Shown: in pieces, positions 1 through 8,302 of the stretch
How the letters are laid out: the number at the start of each line of letters is the position of its first letter
How positions within the stretch are numbered: the first letter of the stretch is position 1
DNA from: Hymenobacter sp. BT559
GTDB lineage: Bacteria > Bacteroidota > Bacteroidia > Cytophagales > Hymenobacteraceae
NCBI RefSeq assembly: GCF_017571525.1
Contig: NZ_JAGETY010000010.1
Coordinates: 171,686-235,685, forward strand
Direction of reading: 5' to 3'
DNA: 64,000 nt
Notes under the pieces: model-generated
The model's input: only the letters and a program-made list of their open reading frames with translations
Databases searched by the model: none
What the model was told of the DNA's origin: nothing
Position numbers and translations under genes: made by a program

Positions 1-166
1 GCGTTTGGTGGGTGTGGCGCAGGGCCTGGGCTAGCAGCGGCGCCACCGGCCGGTAGGTGCCCAGCCACGAAATCATGAAGCGCAGATAGTCCATCATTCC
101 GGCCCGGATGACGGCCGGAAACCACGGCAGGTCCTCAAACTCGAATACTTGTAGGCGCAGCTTCAC
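1..166 (-). CDS. Class I SAM-dependent methyltransferase-like protein, N-terminal part only
   Basis: The gene runs off the left edge, so only about 55 N-terminal residues are visible. They read as a soluble protein with FEFEDLPWFP near the start and YRPVAPLL further on. I associate this arrangement with the N-terminus of a Bacteroidota family of putative class I methyltransferases, whose SAM-binding glycine motif would follow just outside the window. A GTG at 166 is used as the start; an in-frame TTG at 175 is possible, and an in-frame TAG lies further upstream. No diagnostic catalytic motif is visible, so the family name is tentative. Confidence 0.5.
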   Translation of the reverse strand, partial: MKLRLQVFEFEDLPWFPAVIRAGMMDYLRFMISWLGTYRPVAPLLAQALRHTHQT

Positions 167-210
167 GGCTGGCAAGTACGGCAGAAACGGCGTGCGGGTA
201 GAGGCTAGCC

Positions 211-250
211 CCTAAAAAACGATTGCCTGACTGCATGTGCAGTCAGGCAA
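211..250 (-). terminator. Rho-independent terminator after the DUF4197 gene
   Basis: A 13-bp perfect inverted repeat lies at 223-235 and 238-250. On the minus strand it is followed by a run of six T (214-219). It lies about 45 bp past the stop of the DUF4197 gene and just upstream of the truncated methyltransferase start. Confidence 0.75.
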
Positions 251-263
251 GTGACTAAATGCA

Positions 264-291
264 GTAGCGCGAAGCTTCTGCTTCGCGCTAC
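264..291. repeat. Short palindrome beginning GTAGCGCGAAG
   Basis: An 11-bp perfect inverted repeat (264-274 and 281-291) lies just downstream of the DUF4197 stop codon. Its outer bases GTAGCGCG match the ends of the larger palindrome at 19643-19754, which suggests a related dispersed element. It may also fold in the DUF4197 transcript. Confidence 0.6.
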
Positions 292-294
292 TTT

Positions 295-1059
295 TTATTT
301 CCCGCCGATGCCGAACACCTTCTTCAGCAGCGAGGTGGTGCGGGCCACCGGGTTTTCTCGAATGTCGGCTTCCTCCTGCGCAATGAGCGTGAACAGCCCG
401 TCGACGGCCTTGCCGGTGGCGTACTGGTTGAGGTCGGTTTGCACCGGCGTCACGAGCGGCAGCTTGTTATAAGCCGAGGTCAGGCTGGTGTAGTAGCGCG
501 TGGCCTCTACTTTGTCGAGGCTCTGTTGCATGATGGGCATGAAGGCCGTGGTGAGCTGCGAGGTAGTGGTGCGCTTGAGGTACTGCGTGGCAGCATCCTT
601 CTGGCCGGTGAGAATATTCCACACATCCGTGAACGTCAGCTGCTTGATAGCATTAATGAAAATCGGCTTGGCACTCTTGGCGGCGTCTTCGGCGCCGCGG
701 TTCAACGACAGCTCAAACTTATCGACCTGGCTGCCCAGCCCGATGCTGCGCAACGTAGTAGCCGCCCGCTGCATATCGGGCGGGAAGGGAATGCGGATGA
801 GCTTATTTAAGTAAAATCCATCGGTTTGCGAAGCCTGGTCCGAGCCCTTCGAAATGCCCTGAATAAGTGCCTCCTTCAGGCCGTTGGCCGCCTCCGTATT
901 GGTGAGGCCGCTTACGGCAGTGGTAGTCGTCGTGGTGGTCGTAGTAGTGGTTTTGCTAGGCAGCTTGAAGCCGCCGATGCTGCTGGGTAGCTTAAACTGG
1001 GCGTGGGCAGGCAGCGCAAATGCAGCGACTAGCAACGCGGCAAGGGAGTAATTTTTCAT
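295..1059 (-). CDS. DUF4197 domain-containing secreted protein
   Basis: A 254-residue protein with a signal peptide (about residues 1-20, ending AHA). A low-complexity stretch with eleven consecutive Thr (about 37-47) follows, then a helical domain that resembles DUF4197 through the segments GLKEALIQGISKG, the NKLIRIPFP region and the final DGLFTLIAQEEADIR. The family has no established function; the protein is expected in the periplasm or outer envelope. The Met at 1059 is chosen because it begins a proper signal peptide; an upstream in-frame Met at 1128 would put 23 non-signal residues in front. The Thr codons are mixed (ACC, ACT, ACG), so the tract is not a single-codon slippage repeat. 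A terminator follows. Confidence 0.85.
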   Translation of the reverse strand: MKNYSLAALLVAAFALPAHAQFKLPSSIGGFKLPSKTTTTTTTTTTTAVSGLTNTEAANGLKEALIQGISKGSDQASQTDGFYLNKLIRIPFPPDMQRAATTLRSIGLGSQVDKFELSLNRGAEDAAKSAKPIFINAIKQLTFTDVWNILTGQKDAATQYLKRTTTSQLTTAFMPIMQQSLDKVEATRYYTSLTSAYNKLPLVTPVQTDLNQYATGKAVDGLFTLIAQEEADIRENPVARTTSLLKKVFGIGGK

Positions 1060-1263
1060 GGCAAGCAAAGACAATAAAGAACTGGAAGGAGCAGGCGCCG
1101 CCGGAAAGTTCCGGCTCATTTGCCGCACCTAAGCCAAAGCCTGTGCCAGAAAAAGTGCCGCTTTCAGGCTTTGTTCAAAAAGCGCGTCGGCAAAATTGAC
1201 CCGCTTATCGGGTTGAAAAGGGTATTGCTGTGCTTTTCGGGCCGGTTGGTAGATTACGTAAGC

Positions 1264-1821
1264 CTAGCCGCTCGTAGCGCTGGCAGCGCTGGGCACCGTA
1301 GGCAGCAACTGTAGGGCTGCCGCTAGCCGGCGTGTAGCTAGCCCCGTAGCTACCAACCACGGCAGATTAAGTAGGAAGAGCACTACTAACTGACGACTTA
1401 TACTTTCCAGGCCGAACTGATTGTAGGCAATAGGCCAGGGCGGAATGGCTAGTGCGGCTACTTGCAATAGGAATACAAGTAAAAACCTAGCTGTCAAAGA
1501 CCTGCGTGTGCGGGTTTTGCGGATGGCCGCCGCTAGGAAAGGGTAGCGCAGGGCACTGCCCATGAGGGCAATACTAAATGCACCTAGAAAGAGCATGCCA
1601 GCAGTTTCGGCGTTGTCGGCTGCTACAGTAGCAAGGGCTTTACCAAGGTGGTTAGCGTAAAATGGCTCTTGCAACACCTGCGCCCTCTGCTGCCAGTACT
1701 GATAAAGCATAGAAGGGCCCGCGAAGCAACTCCAAATAGCCAGCCCTACCCACAGGTGCCAGTTAAAATGACGCCACAACAACGTAGCTAGGGGCCGCGA
1801 CGAAGTTAATTTTTCGGACAT
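1264..1821 (-). CDS. Hypothetical integral membrane protein
   Basis: A 185-residue protein with about four hydrophobic segments (near residues 20-40, 75-100, 112-130 and 147-165) and a basic loop (KTRTRRS) between the second and third. I do not recognise a family. A Met codon two residues upstream (1827) is an equally possible start. The gene is divergent from the membrane protein at 1900, and about 70 bp between them must hold promoters for both. Base composition is somewhat less GC-rich than the neighbours. Confidence 0.6.
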   Translation of the reverse strand: MSEKLTSSRPLATLLWRHFNWHLWVGLAIWSCFAGPSMLYQYWQQRAQVLQEPFYANHLGKALATVAADNAETAGMLFLGAFSIALMGSALRYPFLAAAIRKTRTRRSLTARFLLVFLLQVAALAIPPWPIAYNQFGLESISRQLVVLFLLNLPWLVATGLATRRLAAALQLLPTVPSAASATSG

Positions 1822-1865
1822 AGCCATTTTTTCTTCATACAGACGAATAATTGGTAGCCATTCAT

Positions 1866-1873
1866 TAGCTTTG
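1866..1873 (+). promoter_or_regulatory. Bacteroidota -7 box (TAGCTTTG)
   Basis: This is an exact match to the TAnnTTTG -7 consensus of the Bacteroidota primary sigma factor, 26 nt before the ATG at 1900. A TTG at 1851 is the only -33-like triplet nearby and its spacing is shorter than usual. Confidence 0.5.
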
Positions 1874-1899
1874 CATCACAAAGTACTTCACCGCCCCGC

Positions 1900-2568
1900 A
1901 TGAAGCCCGCTGCCCAAGACCCGCTCGCCCAGCTTACCGAAATCCGCGCCATTATGGAGCGCAGCTCGCGCTTCCTTTCGCTCAGCGGGCTGAGCGGGGT
2001 GGGGGCGGGTGTGGTGGCGCTGGCCGGCACTGCCATTGGGCACTACTACTTGCAACAAGAGTACGGCGAACAAGGCTTCCGCCGGCTGTTTCAGACCTCG
2101 GAGGGCGAGCGGCTGGCGGCCTTGCCTTTCTTGTTGGGGCTAGCCATCGCCATGATAGTGGCGGCGCTGCTGGTAGCGGCGTTTTTCACGCTGCGGCGCA
2201 CCCGGCGCGACGGCCTGCGCTCGATGTGGACTGCCCCGGCCCGGCGCCTGGCCCTGGCTTTGCTCATTCCGTTGGTGGCGGGCGGGTTGTTCAGCCTCAA
2301 ACTCTTCGTGAGTGGTGCGCCCGAGCTGGTGGTGCCCAGCCTGCTGGTATTTTATGGGCTAGCCTTGCTCAACGGCAGCAAGTATACCCTGGATGAGGTG
2401 AAGTACTTGGGTATCACGCTGGTAGTACTGGGGCTTGTGGGCCTGGTACTGCCCGGCTATGGCTTACTGCTCTTCGGGGCGGGCTTTGGCCTGGGTCACA
2501 TCGGCTACGGCCTGCTGATGTATAATCGTTACGAACGCCCAACCGGGGCGAACTTTACCGCCTCGTGA
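1900..2568 (+). CDS. Hypothetical multi-pass membrane protein, first gene of the HTH_34/DUF4173 cluster
   Basis: A 222-residue protein. It has a short soluble N-terminus (about 25 residues), a hydrophobic segment around 30-50, a loop containing GEQGFRRLFQTSEGE, and four or five further hydrophobic segments between residues 80 and 205. No catalytic motif is visible. Its stop codon overlaps the start of the winged-helix regulator (GTGA), so the two are almost certainly translated together. That arrangement suggests it is the sensor, partner or target of the regulator, which is inference. The family was not identified. Confidence 0.75.
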   Translation: MKPAAQDPLAQLTEIRAIMERSSRFLSLSGLSGVGAGVVALAGTAIGHYYLQQEYGEQGFRRLFQTSEGERLAALPFLLGLAIAMIVAALLVAAFFTLRRTRRDGLRSMWTAPARRLALALLIPLVAGGLFSLKLFVSGAPELVVPSLLVFYGLALLNGSKYTLDEVKYLGITLVVLGLVGLVLPGYGLLLFGAGFGLGHIGYGLLMYNRYERPTGANFTAS

Positions 2569-2858
2569 AGTACGCCATCCACACTCTCAACAAAGCCTTC
2601 GACCACCGCGTGCGCCTCGGCGTGATGGCCGTGCTGCTGGCCAACGAGCAGGTGAGCTTCAACGACTTGAAGGAAAGCCTCGACCTCACCGACGGCAACC
2701 TGGCCAGCCACGTGGCGGCCCTCGAAAAAGCTGGCTACGTATTAGTAAACAAGCAGTTTATCGGCAAAAAGCCGAACACCACCTACCAAGCCACTGCCGA
2801 AGGCAAAGCCGCTTTCCAAGAGCACCTGGCGGCCCTCGAGAAGCTGCTGCGCGGCTAG
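2565..2858 (+). CDS. Winged-helix transcriptional regulator, HTH_34 type
   Basis: A 97-residue, single-domain DNA-binding protein. The fold is read from the sequence: a first helix with FDHRVRLGVMAVLL, a helix-turn-helix around FNDLKESLDLTDGNLASHVAALEKAGYV, and a wing with KQFIGKKPNTTYQATAEGKAAF, as in the HTH_34 (MarR/ArsR-like) family. The start is a GTG overlapping the previous stop by four bases, indicating translational coupling. No effector domain is present, so regulation may pass through the membrane proteins on either side (inference). Confidence 0.85.
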   Translation: MKYAIHTLNKAFDHRVRLGVMAVLLANEQVSFNDLKESLDLTDGNLASHVAALEKAGYVLVNKQFIGKKPNTTYQATAEGKAAFQEHLAALEKLLRG

Positions 2859-2939
2859 CCCAGCCTCATCTCCACTAAACAGCCGAGTCAATCGGCTTCT
2901 TTTTGCCACTTATACTTTGAACAACAAAGTTCTTTTAAA

Positions 2940-4553
2940 ATGAACCTAACTGCTTTCTGGCCCGCGCGCGCTGTCGCTGATGCCTCACCCGCCTACCGTA
3001 TTTCGGCCCGGCTGGCTAGCCTGCTGCTCGTGGCTACGGGCCTTAGCGACTACCTGTTCTGGCACGAGCTGGTGGGGTTTAACGGGCTGGTCTACATGGT
3101 GTTTCTGGTAGTGGCGCAGCTGTTAGTGCTACCGCGCTACGCGCCGGTGCGGCGCACGGCGGCCTTTTGGGTGGCCGTGGGTGGCTGCCTGGCTAGTGGG
3201 GGGCTAGTGGCCTGGTACGGCTCCGATGCAGCCGAGCTGGCGGCGCTGGCCTCGGGCCTGATGTTGGTGGGGGTCGTCAATCAGCCGCAGCTGCGGCTGG
3301 TGAGCTCGGCGGTGGGCACGGCCGTGGCGGGCATACTGCCCGCGGTGGCGCTGGTGCTGGGCAGCCTGCGCGTGCCCGAGGGGCTGGGCGGGCGGCTGCG
3401 GCGCGGCTGGTACTACGGCCGCCTGCTGGGGTTGCCGCTGCTGGCGCTGGTGGTATTTCAGGTACTATTTACCTATGCCAACCCGCGCTATGCGGCGCTG
3501 AGTATGCAGCTATGGGATGCGCTGGGCGAGGGGCTAGCCCGGCTGCTAGAAGCCGTTTCGATACCGCACCTGCTGTTTCTACTGTTATGTGGGGTAGGGG
3601 CGGTGGGCACGCTGGTGGCGGTGCCCGTGCATTTTTTCCTCGACCACGAGTCGCGCTTCGGCGAGTTTGTGCGGCGGCAGCGCGATGGCGTGGCCTCGTT
3701 TGCGGTGCGGCGGCCCAATTTTTCATATTCCGACCGCGGTGCGCTAGCCCTGCGCAAGGAGTGGCTGGCGGCCGTGGCGAGCATTGGTCTGCTCAATGCC
3801 ATGCTGCTAGTAGTGAACGTTGTGGACGTGCGCTGGCTGTGGTTTGGCTTTCGGGCGGCGCCGGGCTTCGACCTCACGCAGTTTGTGCATGAGGGCACCT
3901 ACGTGCTGATTCTCAGTATCCTGCTGGCAGCGGGCATTATGCTGTGGTTTTTCCGGCGCAATCTCAATTTCTACAAGCCGGGCCTGCCGCTGCTGCGCTG
4001 GGGCGCCACGCTGTGGGTGCTGCAAAATGCAGTGCTGGCCGTGTCGGTAGGCCTGCGCAATTACTACTACATCGAGGCTACCGAGCTGGCGTACAAGCGC
4101 ATTGGGGTGTATGGCTTCCTGCTGCTCACGCTGTTTGGGCTGGCCACGGTGCTGCTCAAAATCTGGCAGCGGCGCTCGGCCTTCAGCTTGGTGCGGCTCA
4201 ACTCGTGGGCGGCCTACGCGCTGCTGCTGGGGCTAGCGGCTGGCAACTGGGAAATCTGGATTGCGCGCTACAACCTGCAGCCTCGCTTCACGCGCCTCAA
4301 CATCGGCTTTTTGCTCACCATGCCGCCGCGCGTGCTGCCGGTGCTGGCCGCCCGCGAGGGGCTCATCGACCAAGCCAAAGAGCTGGTGGAGGAAGGCGAC
4401 GACGGCTATTTCCACGCCACTACCCGCCAGGCGGCCCACAAGAAGCTGCACGCCCGGCTAGCCGAGTTTCGGGCCGAATACCCCGAGCGCCATTGGCAGA
4501 GCCGCACCGGCGCAAGCGAACAGGCTTATCAGCAGCTCACCAGCCATGACTAA
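2940..4553 (+). CDS. DUF4173 domain-containing membrane protein
   Basis: A 537-residue protein with about a dozen hydrophobic segments over residues 20-440 and a charged soluble tail of about 80 residues. The region around 330-440, with LRNYYYIEATELAYKRIGVY followed by a long hydrophobic helix and RLNSWAAY, is the part I associate with DUF4173. The function of the family is unknown. It lies 81 bp after the HTH_34 regulator and its last codons overlap the next gene. DUF4173 proteins next to HTH_34 regulators are, to my recollection, a recurrent Bacteroidota arrangement. Confidence 0.8.
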   Translation: MNLTAFWPARAVADASPAYRISARLASLLLVATGLSDYLFWHELVGFNGLVYMVFLVVAQLLVLPRYAPVRRTAAFWVAVGGCLASGGLVAWYGSDAAELAALASGLMLVGVVNQPQLRLVSSAVGTAVAGILPAVALVLGSLRVPEGLGGRLRRGWYYGRLLGLPLLALVVFQVLFTYANPRYAALSMQLWDALGEGLARLLEAVSIPHLLFLLLCGVGAVGTLVAVPVHFFLDHESRFGEFVRRQRDGVASFAVRRPNFSYSDRGALALRKEWLAAVASIGLLNAMLLVVNVVDVRWLWFGFRAAPGFDLTQFVHEGTYVLILSILLAAGIMLWFFRRNLNFYKPGLPLLRWGATLWVLQNAVLAVSVGLRNYYYIEATELAYKRIGVYGFLLLTLFGLATVLLKIWQRRSAFSLVRLNSWAAYALLLGLAAGNWEIWIARYNLQPRFTRLNIGFLLTMPPRVLPVLAAREGLIDQAKELVEEGDDGYFHATTRQAAHKKLHARLAEFRAEYPERHWQSRTGASEQAYQQLTSHD

Positions 4554-4953
4554 TCCATTCCTCAAACCCCATTCCGTGGGCGAGTGGCTGCGCAGTAGCC
4601 TCTGCTGGACGGGTACCTGCCTGGGCAGCTTGCTGCTGGGTTGGTTCGTGCTCCCTGCTGTGCTGCCAGTAGCCCTCGGCAACCTCATAATTTCCAATAT
4701 GCCTCCGGGTGTTTTAGTGGCGCACGTGCTGATTTGGCGGCACGCCGTAATGGGTGGCCGGGCAATAATCCGGCACGACGAAGCGCACTACGACCTTTCG
4801 CTCACTCGGGTGGCGGCCCATCTGTGGCTGATTGTCCTCATGCTCTTTCAGTTGGCCTGCCTGTTGACGCCGATTATTCTGCTAGGGTTATTAGGATTCA
4901 GCATGTGGGGTGCGCCATCGTCTCCTCCCTCGGGTGAGCCATTTTTTGGTTGA
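4546..4953 (+). CDS. Small membrane protein, paralog of the protein at 6536
   Basis: A 135-residue protein with two to three hydrophobic segments (about 20-45, 52-65 and 90-120). Its N-terminus (NPFxKPxSxGxWLxxSxCWT) is shared with the protein at 6536-6922, and both carry a central HxLIWRxAV segment, so the two are paralogs. It overlaps the DUF4173 stop by eight bases and ends 17 bp before the radical SAM gene, so it could belong to either unit. The function is unknown. Confidence 0.75.
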   Translation: MTNPFLKPHSVGEWLRSSLCWTGTCLGSLLLGWFVLPAVLPVALGNLIISNMPPGVLVAHVLIWRHAVMGGRAIIRHDEAHYDLSLTRVAAHLWLIVLMLFQLACLLTPIILLGLLGFSMWGAPSSPPSGEPFFG

Positions 4954-4970
4954 TTAGTAACTGAATAGCC

Positions 4971-6428
4971 ATGCGCGTCAAACTCATTTTGCCCGCCCTC
5001 ACCGAGGCCACCAACCCCTACTGGCGGCCCATCAAGTACTCGCTGTTTCCGCCGTTGGGGCTAGCCACGCTGGCCGCCTACCTGCCGCCCGATTGGGAAG
5101 TAGACATGCAGGACGAGCACGTCGAAAAGCTGCACCTGCACGATGCGCCCAACCTGGTTATTATCCAGGTCTACATCACCAATGCCTACCGCGCCTACGC
5201 CCTGGCCGACCACTACCGCGCCCGCGGCGCCTACGTGTGCCTGGGTGGCCTGCACGTAACCAGCCTGCCCGACGAGGCCGCCCCGCACGCCGACAGCATT
5301 TTCCTGGGGCCAGGCGAAGAGACGTTTCCGCAGTTTCTGCACGATTTCCAGTTCGGGCGGCCCCGGCCGCGCTACGTGTCGGGGGCCGGACGCACGCTGG
5401 TGGGCGTGCCGCCCATCCGGCGCGACCTCATCAAGCGCGAGCGCTACCTGGTGCCCAACTCGATAGTGGTGACGCGCGGCTGCCCGCATCACTGCGATTT
5501 CTGCTACAAAGATGCCTTCTTTGAAGGCGGCAAGTCGTTTTATACCCAAACCGTGGACGATGCCCTAGCGGAGATAAACCGGCTGCCGGGCCGCCACCTC
5601 TACTTTCTCGATGACCATTTGCTGGGTAATGTGCGCTTTGCCGCTGGGCTCTTTGAAGGGATGCGCGGCATGGGCCGACTGTTTCAGGGTGCGGCTACGG
5701 TAGATAGCATTTTGCGCGATAATGGCCTGCTGGAAAAGGCCGCTAGGGCCGGTTTGCGCAGCTTATTCGTGGGCTTCGAAACGCTGAGCCCAGTCAACCT
5801 AAAGTCGAGCAACAAGCCCCAGAATCTGGGCCGCGACTACGCCGCGGCCATTCGGCGGCTGCACGACCTGGGCATTATGATAAACGGCAGCTTCGTGTTT
5901 GGGCTCGACGACGACCGGCCCGACGTGTTTCGGCGCACCGTAGACTGGGCGGTGGAGCAAGGCATTACCACGGCCACCTTCCACATTGCCACGCCCTATC
6001 CCGGCACGGCGCTGTTCAAGCAGATGGAGGCCCAGGGCCGCCTGCTGCACCGCCGCTGGAATGAGTACGATACCCGCACCGTGGTGTGCCAGCCCGGTCC
6101 GCACCTCACCGCCCGCCAGCTCAAAAATGGCTACGACCAGGCATACCGCGACTTCTACTCCTGGACCAACATCACGAAGGCCAGTCGCGTGCACGACACC
6201 CTGCGCCACCAGCTTAAGCACTTCGCCTACGCCGGCGGCTGGAAAAAATTTGAGCCCCTCTGGAATTTCATGATAAAATTCCGCCACCTCGATGCCATGC
6301 GCCCGCTGCTCGAAGGCATCCTGAGCAAGGTGCGCGGCACCGACCCGCTCGCTAGCCCCGGCCCCTCGCCGCTAGCCCCCGGTACCGCCGCGCCCGAGTT
6401 GCTACTGAAACTACCGGTATTACAATAG
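4971..6428 (+). CDS. B12-binding domain radical SAM enzyme
   Basis: A 485-residue protein. The N-terminal part (about 1-140) reads as a cobalamin-binding Rossmann domain, with PPLGLATLAAYLP and CLGGLHVTSLPDEA. The radical SAM core carries the Cx3Cx2C cluster-binding triad at Cys171, Cys175 and Cys178 (RGCPHHCDFCY), followed by FLDDHLLG and the SAM-binding strand with GFETLS. The C-terminal tail ends in a Pro/Ala-rich stretch. The family uses a 4Fe-4S cluster and SAM, often with cobalamin, to methylate or rearrange unactivated carbons; the substrate is unknown here. Two paralogous small membrane proteins flank it and a ferritin-like diiron protein lies downstream. Confidence 0.9.
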   Translation: MRVKLILPALTEATNPYWRPIKYSLFPPLGLATLAAYLPPDWEVDMQDEHVEKLHLHDAPNLVIIQVYITNAYRAYALADHYRARGAYVCLGGLHVTSLPDEAAPHADSIFLGPGEETFPQFLHDFQFGRPRPRYVSGAGRTLVGVPPIRRDLIKRERYLVPNSIVVTRGCPHHCDFCYKDAFFEGGKSFYTQTVDDALAEINRLPGRHLYFLDDHLLGNVRFAAGLFEGMRGMGRLFQGAATVDSILRDNGLLEKAARAGLRSLFVGFETLSPVNLKSSNKPQNLGRDYAAAIRRLHDLGIMINGSFVFGLDDDRPDVFRRTVDWAVEQGITTATFHIATPYPGTALFKQMEAQGRLLHRRWNEYDTRTVVCQPGPHLTARQLKNGYDQAYRDFYSWTNITKASRVHDTLRHQLKHFAYAGGWKKFEPLWNFMIKFRHLDAMRPLLEGILSKVRGTDPLASPGPSPLAPGTAAPELLLKLPVLQ

Positions 6429-6445
6429 CCGCTTTTCCCCACCGG

Positions 6446-6472
6446 TCATGCTGAGCCTGCGAAGCGTCTCGC
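6446..6472 (+). repeat. Copy of the ATGCTGAGC-TGCGAAGC intergenic repeat core
   Basis: The bases TCATGCTGAGCCTGCGAAGC share their core with the loop and inner stem of the long palindrome at 20358-20419. In this copy the outer arms do not pair, so it looks like a degenerate or partial member of a dispersed repeat family. Confidence 0.5.
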
Positions 6473-6535
6473 CCGCGCCGCTCGGGCATTGTTCGCTAGC
6501 CTACTCAATCTGCCTTTCTGAGCTAACAAACTTTT

Positions 6536-6922
6536 ATGCGTAATCCTTTTAGAAAGCCGCGTTCACCGGGGCAATGGTTGCTGGGTAGCGTGTGCTGGAC
6601 TTTACTATGTTTATTTCCCTCCTTACTAATCTATTTCCTATTGGTCGGAATATTTGGGAAAAGCGGCAATGCGAGTGACATTACTTATATGTTATTGGGC
6701 TGCATTTCTTTTTGGTCAATGCACTTATTGATTTGGAGGCGAGCAGTATATGCTAGTCCGAGCTGGTTAAAAAGCAATACTGCAAGCTCAGTAATTTTTA
6801 AATTAGCAGGTGCTACTTGGTTGTTCTTATTAATTATTTTTCAATTGTTTATCTGTGTAATATTTATTGTATTTACTGAAATAGTAGCAAGTGCTTATTG
6901 GAAAGAGAAAATTATTTGGTAA
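6536..6922 (+). CDS. Small membrane protein, paralog of the protein at 4546, AT-rich
   Basis: A 128-residue protein with three hydrophobic segments (about 15-42, 52-65 and 90-120). It shares NPFxKPxSxGxWLxxSxCWT and the HxLIWRxAV segment with the protein at 4546-4953. The coding sequence is clearly poorer in G and C than every neighbour, with many TTA, ATT and TTT codons, which points to relaxed selection or a different origin. It sits between the radical SAM gene and the ferritin-like gene (22 bp gap to the latter). Function unknown. Confidence 0.75.
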   Translation: MRNPFRKPRSPGQWLLGSVCWTLLCLFPSLLIYFLLVGIFGKSGNASDITYMLLGCISFWSMHLLIWRRAVYASPSWLKSNTASSVIFKLAGATWLFLLIIFQLFICVIFIVFTEIVASAYWKEKIIW

Positions 6923-6943
6923 AACCTTTTTAATGCGATTCTC

Positions 6944-7747
6944 ATGACTTTCCACGACATCAAAACCTATTTTCAAACCAACCACGCCCGCTTTGCCGAC
7001 CTCGCCTGGGACGACCCGCACCAGCTAGGCCCCGCCGAGCTGCGCGCCGTGCGCACCTCCATCCAAACCTTTCAACGGGGCGAAGGCACCGGCGGCGACC
7101 ACCTGACGGCCCTGGCCGAGCAGCTCGGCGATGCCGACTACGCGGCGGCCATGCGGCTTTTCATTCAGGAAGAAGAGGGCCACGCCGCCATGCTAGGGCA
7201 GTTTATGGACCGCCAGGGCATTGAGCGCCTGCAAACGCACTGGCTGCACGCTATTTTTCGGAAGCTGGGGCGGCCGCTGGGGCTGGTGCACATGGTGCGC
7301 GTCATTCTCACGGCCGAGGTAGTGGCCACCATCTACTACCGCGCCCTGTTTCGGGCCACGTATTCGGGGCTGTTGCAGCAGATTTGCCGGCGCATTTTGC
7401 TCGATGAGGAAATGCACCTGGCATTCCACTGCGTGGCCGTAAGGCAGCTCTCGCCCCGGCGCAACTGGTTGAGCCGCTGGCTGTGGCGCCAGGCTTACCG
7501 CGGCCTGATGGCCGGCACGGCCCTGGTGGTGTATGGCACGTGCCGGCGCACCTTCCGGGCCGGGGGTTACGGGCTGCTAAGTTTTTGCACGGCCATTGCC
7601 GACGAGTACGCCCGCGTAGAGCAAATGCAGCGGCCCAACAGCCTCATTATGCTGCGCGGTGGGCTGCCGTCGGCAGCTGCCCCGGCTCAGCCGGGCCCGG
7701 CCGGCGCCTGGCAGTGGCCGGCGCCGCACCTGCGCGTGGCGCGCTAG
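6944..7747 (+). CDS. Ferritin-like diiron-carboxylate protein
   Basis: A 267-residue, largely helical protein. Two ExxH motifs are visible, Glu77-His80 (EEEGH) and Glu155-His158 (DEEMH). Glu47 and Glu125 on two other helices complete the usual four-carboxylate, two-His diiron site of ferritin-like oxygenases and desaturases. The sequence is not typical bacterioferritin or ribonucleotide reductase. A Pro/Ala-rich tail of about 30 residues follows the domain. It starts 22 bp after the AT-rich membrane protein, so it probably belongs with the radical SAM gene. An oxidative step on a lipid or small molecule is a reasonable guess, not shown. Confidence 0.8.
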   Translation: MTFHDIKTYFQTNHARFADLAWDDPHQLGPAELRAVRTSIQTFQRGEGTGGDHLTALAEQLGDADYAAAMRLFIQEEEGHAAMLGQFMDRQGIERLQTHWLHAIFRKLGRPLGLVHMVRVILTAEVVATIYYRALFRATYSGLLQQICRRILLDEEMHLAFHCVAVRQLSPRRNWLSRWLWRQAYRGLMAGTALVVYGTCRRTFRAGGYGLLSFCTAIADEYARVEQMQRPNSLIMLRGGLPSAAAPAQPGPAGAWQWPAPHLRVAR

Positions 7748-7877
7748 GGCACCAGGGTGCCCCAACGGCTCGCCAAAGCTGGAGCTTGGGCCAGGGTAAC
7801 GTGCCAAGAGTGACAGGATTACTTTGCGACGCAAGTTGTAGATTTCCGGTCCTTTCCACCCCGAAACCTGCTCTCTT

Positions 7878-8267
7878 ATGCCCCGGACCCTGCTGTTGGC
7901 TGTCCTGTTTGTTGCCATTGGGCTAGAGCTGGCCCTAGCGGCTGGCGCTTTTTATGCCCCCGCTTTTACGCTGGCCAAATTTGGGGTGCAGTATGGGCCA
8001 GCTACCCGGTTTTTAGCTTACCTCACTGGCTGGTTTCTACTGTTTGTGAGCCTGATGGCGCTGCTGGCCTTTGGGCGAGTGTGGCAGGGGCGGCCGGGCT
8101 ACGCGGGCCTGTGCTACCTGCTGGGCTGGTGGTGGATAGGCATTGGCGTAGGTATTTATATACAGTTCGGGCGACCCGAAAATCTATTACTCGATTCGCT
8201 GAAAGGCTTGCTACTCATAGGGCTTACCTGGCAATGTCAGGCCCGGCGTTTGGTAGTGCGGCGCTAA
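7878..8267 (+). CDS. Hypothetical small membrane protein
   Basis: A 129-residue protein with four predicted transmembrane helices (about 5-25, 42-66, 78-96 and 104-118) and a basic C-terminus (RRLVVRR). No family was recognised. It starts 130 bp after the ferritin-like gene; that gap holds only a weak hairpin around 7746-7762. It is followed by another membrane protein 35 bp away, and the two may be one unit. Confidence 0.65.
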   Translation: MPRTLLLAVLFVAIGLELALAAGAFYAPAFTLAKFGVQYGPATRFLAYLTGWFLLFVSLMALLAFGRVWQGRPGYAGLCYLLGWWWIGIGVGIYIQFGRPENLLLDSLKGLLLIGLTWQCQARRLVVRR

Positions 8268-8302
8268 CGCGTAACTTGCTGGTAGTTATTCCCGCTGCTG
8301 CT

